Shown piece after piece: positions 56,615-64,000 of a DNA stretch of 64,000 nt. The translations under genes and the position numbers were made by a program. The stretch's first letter is position 1. Every line of letters starts with the position of its first letter. Under the pieces are notes generated by a model. That model was not told the origin of the DNA. It saw only the letters and a list, made by a program, of their open reading frames with translations, and searched no databases. Source of the DNA: Methylomonas rhizoryzae (lineage in GTDB: Bacteria; Pseudomonadota; Gammaproteobacteria; Methylococcales; Methylomonadaceae); assembly GCF_008632455.1 (NCBI RefSeq), contig NZ_CP043929.1:4278001-4342000 (forward strand), read 5' to 3'.

Positions 56615-59600
56615 ATGCGCATACTTAATCTGTACTTCAAAAACATCAATTCGCTGGAAGGCGAGAGCCGCATTCATTTTGATAAAGGCCCGATTGCCGA
56701 CAGCGGCGTGTTCGCGATTACCGGGCCGAACGGCTCCGGAAAGTCGAGCATACTTGATGCAATGACCCTAGCGTTATACGGAGAAACCTATCGGCTAAAC
56801 AAGCCTGCAACCCACGTCGTCACCAAGCACGCGCAAGAATGTGCCGCGCAAGTCGAATTTGCGGTTGAAAACAGCCGCTACAGAAGCGCTTGGCGCATAG
56901 ACCTCGTCAACCATTTAAATGAACAGATTGACTTAGCCCAGCCGAGCATGCAGCTATGGGAAATCACCGGCCAGGAGGTATTGCTCGCCGAAACGCCTAA
57001 TCAGGTGCGCAAGCTAATCGCCGAATTGACCGGGATGGATTTTCACAAATTCAGCAAATCCATTGTTCTACCCCAAGGGGATTTCGCCGCGTTTTTACGC
57101 GCCCTGGATAGCGAACGCATGGATATTTTGGAAAAGATCAGCGGATCATCCATCTATTCCGACCAAATTAAACAACTGGAAGCCAAGCATGCACAGATAA
57201 GCCAAACCCTTACCCAACTAAGGCAAGACTTGGCGGCCCTACCGCTAATGAGCCAAGCGGAAGTCGATGCCGCAATCCATGACTTAGAAGACAACCAAGA
57301 CGAAGTTGCCGATTTAAAACAAAAACAGCAACGATACCAAAGCAATTTGGCACAAGCCCTGCAGATTGCCGAGCTTGAACAGACACAACAAAAACTGCAC
57401 ATCCAGCAACAGACATTAACGACCGACTTACACCTGCGAGAATCTCAATTAGCACAGATCGATCAACACGCCGCCGCACTACACTACCGTAGCGACATAG
57501 AATTACTGGACCAAAAACAAACGCAGATCAGAACCTACCAAACCGAACTCGAGCAAATTCGTCACGAATTAACGCTTCTACAAGCCAAGCTTGCCGCGTC
57601 AAACGCCACAGCAGCACCGCCCTTGTCCGAGAAATCGTTGGCCGAACAGCAACAAGCCATAGACTCACTAAAACTTTCGGTCAGCGAACTAAAACTTGAA
57701 TTGCCTCGCCAACAGGAATTAGCCGAGTCTATCCGCCAAGCGATACACAATAGCCAAAATGCACAAAGCGAATTAGACCTCTGGCTGGATAAGCACTCGA
57801 GCGATGCTGTACTGGTCGAACAATTTCCCGATGTTGTCCGCTTACGCAATTTACGCAATGAACTCGTTGAACTCGGCAAAAAACAAAAAAACCAGACTAA
57901 TTGGAGCAAAAATACCGGGGCTTCATTGCAGAAGACAAAGGACTCCCTGCAAAAGCTACAAGCCGAATTGAAAGACTCGACCGCCAAGATAGAAGCTGAT
58001 CGGCAAACCTTGGCCGAATTAGCTCAAGGTAGACCAATCGACAGCTTGCTCGACTTGCAACAAGAACAGCAAAACCGCGTCAATGATTTCTTAGAGTTGA
58101 TCTCGCTAGCAAACGCCACAGCCAAACTCACCCATAAAGGCTTGCTGAGCTGGCTAGGCATCAAAAAGCCTGCCGAAACCCCGCTGGACGCCAACCTGCT
58201 GGTGTCTCGCGTCGACGAACTGCACATAGAAATCGCCCGAGAAGAAAACATCATCAAAGTCTTGGAACGCGCCTTGCGCAACGAGGCTCTGGTCAAAAAA
58301 ATGAGCGCCGAAAGAGCCAAATTGATCGAAGGCCAGCCGTGTTTCTTGTGCGGCTCTACAACTCATCCTTATGCGCAAAAGCCGCCGGTCTTTACCGATG
58401 CCAAACAAGCGCTCCATGATCAACGCAACAAAATCCAGGCCTTAAAATCGCGTCTGGAGCAGGCTAACGCCCAGCTCATCAGCACCGAAAAACAAAATTT
58501 CCGCTTAAGCGCCAAACAGAAACGTTTGCAACAAATGCAATCACAATGGACGCTATTGGCTAATCGCTTGAACATCATGCGCGCCGAAATGCATATCGAA
58601 AATTTGTCGCTGCAAAAATATTTACTGGCGCATGAAATGGAAGAGCTGGACAAAATAAACGGCACGGTCAAGCAACACCAAAGTTTACAGCGCAGCATCG
58701 CCAAGATGCAGGCCGATGTTGCCGCCAAACAAGAACAGCAACAAAAATTGGTGCTCAGCGTCACCGAGTTGGAAGCCGCATGGGCCAATAGGCCTGCGGA
58801 TTACGATGAAGTGGAAAAGCGCTTCACAGAATGCCGGCTGGAAGAACAAGCATTAAGTACCGCGCTTAAACAACAACTGGCAACCTTAGGCGAAAAACTG
58901 CCGGGGCGCGGCAAAGAAAACTCCTTGTTCGATCGTCTCAACGCCAGACGCCAGGATTACCAAGTCTATCAGCTCCGAAAACAAGGAGTCCTCAAGGAAG
59001 TCGCCGGCTTGCAAGAACAATTGCGGGCCGGCGAAAACCGCATAACGCTGTGTCAGCAGCAATTACAACAATACAGCGAGAATTTAAATAGCCAAGAACA
59101 GCTAGGCATTCACATCGCCATCATCGAAAAACAAAAACTGTTGATCGCCCGCGAACACGAATTGCGCATCGTACAAATAGAACACAACACCATCTTGGAA
59201 ACCGTCGCACACCGACTTGCCGGCACTTCCATTAAGGACATCACCATGTTGCGAGAGCTACTCGCGCTCATTGCCCGGCAAGCCGAAATTCAAGCGGCCC
59301 ACGACAACCTCAAGGCGCAGCTTGACGAAAATGCCGAGCGCCGGGTAGGACTGCAAACAGAATTGGCCGAGGCCTATGCACAGGCAAGCGATTTGCCGGC
59401 TCCGCAAGAGCTTCAACACGAACTGCAACAAATCGCCAATCGGATCGAGCTATTCGAGCACGAAATCGTCCGCTTGGAGCAGAAACTCGAAAAACAAAAT
59501 ACCTATCGCGATCAATTTGAAAGCTTATCGCGACAATTAGAGCAGCAAAGTAAACTTTACGAACAAACCGGCAGCGAATTGCAGGCTATTCAGGACGATC

Positions 59601-60064
59601 CCGCCGGTTTCAAGCAACGCATACGGCAAATACTGGCAGACCGGCTATTGGCGGAAACCAATCGCATCTTGGAACGGTTAAGCGGCCGCTATTTTGTCCG
59701 TAGCGGTGTCAGCGAACACGGTTTGGCTTTGGAAATAGAGGACAGCAAGCAACAAAACGTGCGCCGCTTGCCGCAAACGCTTTCGGGCGGAGAAAGCTTT
59801 GTCGTCAGCTTGGCTCTGGCACTCGCTTTAGCCGAAATCGCCGGCAACGGTAAGTCGATCGACTCGTTCTTTTTGGACGAAGGATTCGGCAATCTGGATG
59901 CGGAATCGCTATACCTAGTGATGTCCACGTTGGAGAACCTAAAAACTCACGGTAAAGTGATAGGCGTTATTTCCCATATCGACGGCGTGAAAAAGCGTAT
60001 CAAGACCCAAATCGAATTGGTTAAAAAACCCAACGGGCTTAGCGAATTGAAAATGGTCGCTTGA
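56615..60064 (+). CDS. sbcC: SbcC-type SMC-like nuclease ATPase
   Basis: A 1149-residue Rad50/SbcC-like protein. The N-terminal half-ATPase (MRILNLYFKNINSLEG, Walker A GPNGSGKS at 37-44) is followed by long coiled coils to each side of a zinc hook CFLC (near residue 575). The C-terminal half-ATPase has signature TLSGGESFVVSLALALAL and Walker B FFLDEGFGNLDAESL. It works with the nuclease SbcD on hairpins and blocked DNA ends, but no sbcD gene is in the window: the gene stands alone, just upstream of lexA on the same strand. Confidence 0.92.
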   Translation: MRILNLYFKNINSLEGESRIHFDKGPIADSGVFAITGPNGSGKSSILDAMTLALYGETYRLNKPATHVVTKHAQECAAQVEFAVENSRYRSAWRIDLVNHLNEQIDLAQPSMQLWEITGQEVLLAETPNQVRKLIAELTGMDFHKFSKSIVLPQGDFAAFLRALDSERMDILEKISGSSIYSDQIKQLEAKHAQISQTLTQLRQDLAALPLMSQAEVDAAIHDLEDNQDEVADLKQKQQRYQSNLAQALQIAELEQTQQKLHIQQQTLTTDLHLRESQLAQIDQHAAALHYRSDIELLDQKQTQIRTYQTELEQIRHELTLLQAKLAASNATAAPPLSEKSLAEQQQAIDSLKLSVSELKLELPRQQELAESIRQAIHNSQNAQSELDLWLDKHSSDAVLVEQFPDVVRLRNLRNELVELGKKQKNQTNWSKNTGASLQKTKDSLQKLQAELKDSTAKIEADRQTLAELAQGRPIDSLLDLQQEQQNRVNDFLELISLANATAKLTHKGLLSWLGIKKPAETPLDANLLVSRVDELHIEIAREENIIKVLERALRNEALVKKMSAERAKLIEGQPCFLCGSTTHPYAQKPPVFTDAKQALHDQRNKIQALKSRLEQANAQLISTEKQNFRLSAKQKRLQQMQSQWTLLANRLNIMRAEMHIENLSLQKYLLAHEMEELDKINGTVKQHQSLQRSIAKMQADVAAKQEQQQKLVLSVTELEAAWANRPADYDEVEKRFTECRLEEQALSTALKQQLATLGEKLPGRGKENSLFDRLNARRQDYQVYQLRKQGVLKEVAGLQEQLRAGENRITLCQQQLQQYSENLNSQEQLGIHIAIIEKQKLLIAREHELRIVQIEHNTILETVAHRLAGTSIKDITMLRELLALIARQAEIQAAHDNLKAQLDENAERRVGLQTELAEAYAQASDLPAPQELQHELQQIANRIELFEHEIVRLEQKLEKQNTYRDQFESLSRQLEQQSKLYEQTGSELQAIQDDPAGFKQRIRQILADRLLAETNRILERLSGRYFVRSGVSEHGLALEIEDSKQQNVRRLPQTLSGGESFVVSLALALALAEIAGNGKSIDSFFLDEGFGNLDAESLYLVMSTLENLKTHGKVIGVISHIDGVKKRIKTQIELVKKPNGLSELKMVA

Positions 60065-60329
60065 TCCTAACGACCATGAAGGTCTGGCAAATGAAAGGTA
60101 GTTTGGCATAGTCGCGACGATGGCCTTGCGAATCGCGGCTATGTGTCGTTCCCACCATGACTTTCATAAGCAACAATCAAGACCACAGTAAAGCCGCTAT
60201 AGCGAGCCCTGACACCTCACTGGACTAACATCCAAAGCCTTCTCAACCGCCACAACCGTCCTGCTATTTAGCCACAAGTCTTAACCCGCCCATACGCAAA
60301 AAATCCCTACAAACTTACATTTGTTTTTT

Positions 60330-60376
60330 ATTTGTTCTTGGTTTATGCTTAACATAAAGAACAAATATAGAACAAT
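60330..60376 (+). promoter_or_regulatory. Candidate LexA operator of lexA
   Basis: ATTTGTTCTT (60330-60339) and AAGAACAAAT (60357-60366) are perfect 10-bp inverted repeats with 17 bp between. A further AGAACAA copy lies at 60369-60375, and a weaker ATTTGTT copy at about 60319. They sit directly in front of the lexA start, where auto-repression is expected. The E. coli CTGT-N8-ACAG box is absent. That LexA binds here is inference. Confidence 0.45.
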
Positions 60377-60378
60377 AA

Positions 60379-61014
60379 ATGAATCTGACTCGCAAACAAC
60401 AAGACCTTTTCTACTTTTTACTGAACAACCTGGACAACTTACCTCAACCCTTAACGCTAGAGGCATTATGCTCGGCCATGGGTTTGAAATCCCGCGGCTC
60501 ACTACACGGACACATCAAAGCCTTGATAGACGCCGAGCTATTGGAGGCTCCGGAACGTAAACAACGCGGCATCCGTTTAACCGAGCGCGGAAAGTCTTAC
60601 GCCAAACCCAAACCAAATACACAAGAGAATCGCCTGCCTTTGGTAGGGGTCATTGCGGCCGGCCGGCCCATAGAGGCTCTGGAAAACATCAGTTACATAA
60701 CCGTCCCGCACCAATTGCAGACGGAAAAACCTTGTTATGTCTTAAAAGTTAAAGGCGACTCCATGATAGAACAAGGCATATTCGATGGAGACTGGGTCAT
60801 TATCGAACAACGCAGCCACGCCAGAAACGGCGAAATCGTAGTCGCGTTGATCGACAAATCCGACGCAACCCTGAAAATTATCGAGCAATATCCGCACGAA
60901 ACCCTATTAATCCCCGCCAATCCAGACTTGAACGTCATGCGTTACCGCCCCGAGCAAATCGAAATTCAAGGGGTATTGGTCGGACAAATGCGTAGCTATG
61001 TCTCTCACCATTAG
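60379..61014 (+). CDS. lexA: LexA-type SOS repressor
   Basis: A 211-residue LexA. The N-terminal winged HTH is diverged (ALCSAMGLKSRGSLHGHIKAL). The self-cleavage domain has the Ala94-Gly95 bond (VIAAGRP), the catalytic Ser128 (KGDSMIEQGI) and Lys166 (SDATLKI), in proper spacing. It represses DNA-damage genes and cuts itself with RecA. Repeats in the promoter suggest self-control. A small gene follows after 9 bp. The recognition helix differs from E. coli LexA, so an own operator type is expected. Confidence 0.93.
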   Translation: MNLTRKQQDLFYFLLNNLDNLPQPLTLEALCSAMGLKSRGSLHGHIKALIDAELLEAPERKQRGIRLTERGKSYAKPKPNTQENRLPLVGVIAAGRPIEALENISYITVPHQLQTEKPCYVLKVKGDSMIEQGIFDGDWVIIEQRSHARNGEIVVALIDKSDATLKIIEQYPHETLLIPANPDLNVMRYRPEQIEIQGVLVGQMRSYVSHH

Positions 61015-61023
61015 GAGCTTCCT

Positions 61024-61176
61024 ATGAAAACCCACTATGTGCACATGCGAGATCAAAAAGCCAATCAACAAGCCATGCAATGCCGACAAACCCGGCAATC
61101 GGCAATCAACATGCTGGAAGACGCCACCGTACTGGCCGTACTCTGGGGGCTGATGTTGCTGACAGGCGCACTTTAA
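61024..61176 (+). CDS. 50-residue membrane protein coupled to lexA
   Basis: A 50-codon frame starting MKTHYVHMRDQKANQQ. The first about 33 residues are polar and basic, rich in Q; the last 17 (from ATVLAVLWGLMLL) form one membrane helix. Its ribosome site AGGAG overlaps the lexA stop codon and the start follows at 9 bp, so it is co-transcribed and probably coupled. lexA is often next to SOS division inhibitors (sulA in Pseudomonas, yneA in Bacillus), and Caulobacter SidA is a similarly tiny membrane protein. The inhibitor role is inference. Confidence 0.65.
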   Translation: MKTHYVHMRDQKANQQAMQCRQTRQSAINMLEDATVLAVLWGLMLLTGAL

Positions 61177-61185
61177 AACACAGAC

Positions 61186-61512
61186 ATGTATCAAATCACG
61201 TTCTACGTCCCTGCCAGTCACTTGGACAAGGTCAAACAAGCCTTGTTTAGCGCCGGCGCGGGACGTTATCGCAGTTATGATCAATGTTCATGGCAAACTT
61301 TAGGCCAGGGCCAATTTAGACCGCTGGCCGGCGCTCAACCCTATTTGGGCGTAGCCGGACAGCTCACCAAAATTGCCGAATATAAAGTGGAAATGATTTG
61401 CGAATCGGCAAATTTACCCGCTGCACTGAATGCCTTGTTCGCAAGCCACCCTTACGAACAACCCGCCTACGCCGTACAGAAAATCTTGCAAGCTTCCGAT
61501 ATCGCCGACTAA
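61186..61512 (+). CDS. NIF3/YqfO-N-like small protein
   Basis: A 108-residue protein corresponding to the CutA-like insert domain of the NIF3/YqfO family as a stand-alone protein: ITFYVPASHLDKVKQALFSAGAG, RYRSYDQCSWQTLGQGQFRPL, and the end ALFASHPYEQPAYAV. The function is unknown; related proteins trimerise. It lies 9 bp after the small membrane protein gene, so the lexA transcript may include it. Confidence 0.88.
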   Translation: MYQITFYVPASHLDKVKQALFSAGAGRYRSYDQCSWQTLGQGQFRPLAGAQPYLGVAGQLTKIAEYKVEMICESANLPAALNALFASHPYEQPAYAVQKILQASDIAD

Positions 61513-61549
61513 TCGCATACGTTATTCACCGACACCGCGGAAAATGCAA

Positions 61550-62710
61550 TCAGTGCTCGTCTTCATTTTCGTCCTCGTCTTTGATGATTGCCTGCAGCGA
61601 CAAGCCGCCGTCACCCGCCGGCTTGTCTTTAGCAGCCGTCGCAGAGCCTAAACCCTCGCTTAAATTGATTTTCAATTTCAAGTTGTTAGGTGAATCGGAA
61701 TTGCGCAAAGCCTCCTCCAAGGAAATCACTCCACTTTTATATAGTTTCAGCAAGTGACTATCGAAAGTCTGCATACCGATATTTTCGGATTTTTCCATGG
61801 CCTCCTTGATGGCATGCACGTCGCCCTTTTGAATCAAATCGCTGACTAACTTGGTTCCCAGGAGGATTTCAATAGCCGCCACCCGTTTTCCTTCCACCGT
61901 GGGTACTAAACGCTGGGATACAAAAGCTTGCAAATTCAGCGACAAATCCATTAGCAGCTGCGGCCGGCGTTCTTCAGGAAAAAAATTGATAATTCTATCC
62001 AGGGCTTGGTTGGCATTATTGGCGTGCAATGTCGAAAGGCATAAATGCCCGGTTTCAGCGAATGCCAATGCATGCTCCATGGTTTCCTGGCTGCGAATTT
62101 CCCCGATCAGAATCACGTCCGGCGCTTGCCGCAAGGTATTTTTCAACGCGTCTTCGTAACTCAAAGTATCTACCCCGACTTCACGCTGGTTAACCAGCGA
62201 TCGTTTATGCGGGTGGACGTATTCGATAGGGTCTTCAATGGTAATGATGTGACCGGAAGAATTACCGTTGCGATAATCGATTAATGCTGCCAACGATGTC
62301 GACTTTCCGGACCCTGTGCCGCCTACAAACAAAATCAGACCGCGTTTTTCCATGATTTTGTCTTTCAAGATTTGCGGCAATCCTAGCGCGTCGGCATTAG
62401 GAATATCGACTTTAATGTTGCGGATGACCAAGGCATGCGTATTGCGCTGCTTGAAAATATTGACCCGAAATCGGCCGATGCCCGGCTCGGCTATCGCCAA
62501 GTTCATCTCCGGCTTATGCTCGAAGCTGGCACGCTGGTCGGCATCCATAATGCTGTTTGCAATCTCGCGCAGCCGCTCGGCGGTCAATTTAACATTTTCC
62601 AACGGCTTCAGCGTTCCCTGAAACTTCGCGGCAGGCGGTGCATTTTGAGTCAAATACAAATCCGAACCATCGTGTTGAACCAATATCTTCAAATAGTCTT
62701 TAAATTCCAT
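61550..62710 (-). CDS. pilU: Type IV pilus retraction ATPase PilU
   Basis: A 386-residue PilT/PilU-family ATPase. Walker A GGTGSGKST (about 130-138), Walker B region VILIGEIRSQETMEHALAFAETGHLCLSTLHANNA with Asp/His boxes, and an N-terminal PAS-like domain starting MEFKDYLKILVQHDGSDLYL. The extended acidic C-terminus (ending DEDENEDEH) and length fit PilU better than PilT (about 345). It assists pilus retraction. No pilT gene is in the window. Confidence 0.9.
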   Translation of the reverse strand: MEFKDYLKILVQHDGSDLYLTQNAPPAAKFQGTLKPLENVKLTAERLREIANSIMDADQRASFEHKPEMNLAIAEPGIGRFRVNIFKQRNTHALVIRNIKVDIPNADALGLPQILKDKIMEKRGLILFVGGTGSGKSTSLAALIDYRNGNSSGHIITIEDPIEYVHPHKRSLVNQREVGVDTLSYEDALKNTLRQAPDVILIGEIRSQETMEHALAFAETGHLCLSTLHANNANQALDRIINFFPEERRPQLLMDLSLNLQAFVSQRLVPTVEGKRVAAIEILLGTKLVSDLIQKGDVHAIKEAMEKSENIGMQTFDSHLLKLYKSGVISLEEALRNSDSPNNLKLKINLSEGLGSATAAKDKPAGDGGLSLQAIIKDEDENEDEH

Positions 62711-62792
62711 AAACCAACCTAGCGCAATACACCCATTGCGCTTAAGTTTAGAGTAAAGCCATTAAAGTTGAAGCAAGGTAAGCTGTCGTGGA

Positions 62793-63884
62793 ATGGCGTA
62801 TAATGTTACTTTTTTACAACACCTTGGCGTTTTTGTGGTTATCGCTCAACAAAAAAAGGCTGTAGCACTGATTTCCGGCGGTTTAGATTCCATGCTGGCC
62901 GCCAAAACCATCATGGCTCAGGGCATACATGTCGAAGGCATTAACTTTTTCACCGGCTTCTGTGTTGAAGGTCATACTCACGCAATACGCAAGCAGGACG
63001 AAAACAAACCCAAGCGCAATAATTCGTTATGGGTCGCCGAACAACTGGGCATCAAGCTCCATATCATAGACATCATAGAAGAATACAAACAGGTCTTGCT
63101 CAATCCCAAACATGGTTATGGCGCAAATATGAACCCCTGCCTGGATTGCAAAATCTTCATGGTCAACAAAGCCAAACAATGGATGGCGGAAAACGACTTC
63201 GACTTCATCATCACCGGCGAAGTCGTCGGCCAACGCCCGATGTCGCAACGCAAACAAACCATGCCTATCGTTGCGGCCGAATCCGGCGCGGACGATTTAT
63301 TAGTGCGACCTTTATCCGCGCAAAATTTGCCGACTACTTTGCCGGAACGCCAAGGCTGGATCGATCGTACAAAAATGCACGGCTTTAGCGGCCGTTCCAG
63401 GAAACCGCAAATGGCATTGGCCAAGCAGTACGGCTTTTCGGATTACGCGCAACCGGCCGGCGGCTGTTGTTTTTTAACGGACGAAAGCTATTCGCTGAAA
63501 CTGGTCGATCTCTGGCAAGCCCGCGGAAAGCGCGATTATGAACTGGACGACGTCATGCTGTTAAAGGTCGGCCGTCATCTGCGGCCACGGGCGCACTTCA
63601 AAATCATTATCGCCCGCGAAGATGGCGAAGCTCGCTTCATGAGCGGTTATAAAAATGATTTCATGAGTATGTATTGTACTAGCCACCGCGGACCGCTAGC
63701 CTTGATAGACGGCAATCCCAGCGATGACGATCTGCAGTTGGCCGCCCGCATAACCGCCCGTTACGGACAAGGACGGGAGGCGGATTCAGTCGAGGTCGCG
63801 GTACGTAATCCTTCAGGAGAAGAGCGGCACTTGCAAGTTAAACCATTGCCCGCCGACGAAATCGAGCAGGGTTGGTTCATATGA
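62793..63884 (+). CDS. PP-loop tRNA thiolase-like enzyme
   Basis: A 363-residue protein with a PP-loop ATPase domain: SGGLDSMLAAKTIMAQG (SGGxDS), a cysteine pair in NPCLDCKIFM as in MnmA-type 2-thiouridylases, and the AGGCCFLTDESYSLKL segment. It resembles the MnmA/ThiI-related group that adenylates tRNA or another substrate and inserts sulfur. The start may be later: ATG 62793 overlaps a TATAAT promoter-like box, and a GTG at 62835 would begin with VIAQQKKAVALISGG. It overlaps a TusA-like sulfur carrier gene by 4 bp. Confidence 0.8.
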   Translation: MAYNVTFLQHLGVFVVIAQQKKAVALISGGLDSMLAAKTIMAQGIHVEGINFFTGFCVEGHTHAIRKQDENKPKRNNSLWVAEQLGIKLHIIDIIEEYKQVLLNPKHGYGANMNPCLDCKIFMVNKAKQWMAENDFDFIITGEVVGQRPMSQRKQTMPIVAAESGADDLLVRPLSAQNLPTTLPERQGWIDRTKMHGFSGRSRKPQMALAKQYGFSDYAQPAGGCCFLTDESYSLKLVDLWQARGKRDYELDDVMLLKVGRHLRPRAHFKIIIAREDGEARFMSGYKNDFMSMYCTSHRGPLALIDGNPSDDDLQLAARITARYGQGREADSVEVAVRNPSGEERHLQVKPLPADEIEQGWFI

Positions 63885-64000
63885 ATCAAGAAACGTTAAA
63901 CGCTCACCGCTTGCTCTGTCCTTTGCCGGTCATTCGCACTCAAGACAAAGTAAAAACCCTGCAAGCGGGCGACCGGTTAACCGTGCGCTGCACCGATCCG
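63881..64000 (+). CDS. TusA-family sulfur carrier (partial)
   Basis: The first 40 codons are in the window and the rest is cut off. RLLCPLPVIRTQDKV is the TusA CPxP motif with the sulfur-carrying cysteine, followed by LQAGDRLTVRCTDP. TusA proteins pass persulfide sulfur to tRNA thiolases and other acceptors. The ATGA overlap with the PP-loop gene supports a shared sulfur-transfer role. Confidence 0.9.
   Translation, partial: MNQETLNAHRLLCPLPVIRTQDKVKTLQAGDRLTVRCTDP

Overview
The window reads as a chromosomal segment of a gammaproteobacterium. The housekeeping proteins (HtpG, UvrA, TypA, PriA, ObgE, ThiC, LexA, TatABC) have a gammaproteobacterial look, and several secreted proteins end in a PEP-CTERM-like sorting tail of the type common in methanotrophs of the order Methylococcales. 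My best guess is a Methylomonas-like methanotroph. This is an inference from general resemblance: no methane- or methanol-oxidation gene lies in the window.

Bases 407-6626 are a small integrated element, clearly more AT-rich than the rest. It lies in the 3' end of a tRNA-His gene, between two perfect 73-bp copies of that gene's 3' part. It encodes a tyrosine integrase next to the intact tRNA, a P4-type D5 helicase/primase C-terminal protein, a likely replication origin (paired repeats around an AT-rich core), a promoter plus structured leader RNA plus terminator ahead of the helicase gene, and four predicted exported proteins. It has no capsid, tail or packaging gene. The closest known logic is that of P4-like satellites, and this element is the most interesting object in the window.

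From 6.6 kb on the sequence is ordinary chromosome. A tRNA cluster (Pro, Arg, His on the minus strand) is followed by htpG with a heat-shock type promoter, two small unknown genes, a Uma2-type nuclease, uvrA, arsC-wrbA, an RND efflux pair, a TauE/SafE permease and typA. At 23-31 kb come a rhodanese-methyltransferase-LysR operon, a divergent 50-residue membrane protein gene, hisE-tatABC-yggS, and argS with a SPOR-domain gene. At 30.5-35 kb a signalling operon joins a TonB-dependent receptor, a YfiR-like periplasmic protein and a hybrid histidine kinase.

The 35-47 kb part holds a PfkB sugar kinase, pssA, a CHAD protein, a PEP-CTERM protein, priA with a DnaA-box cluster upstream, dsbB, a voltage-gated-type K+ channel with a separate RCK protein, an SDR enzyme with an SPL-like radical SAM protein, and ribF. 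The 47-56 kb part holds mrp, the rplU-rpmA-obgE-proB block, the polyprenyl synthase gene, and thiC under a TPP riboswitch. The last part holds another PEP-CTERM protein, sbcC without sbcD, lexA with a tightly linked 50-residue membrane protein gene (a candidate SOS division inhibitor), a NIF3-like gene, pilU, and a PP-loop thiolase with a TusA-like partner cut by the window end.
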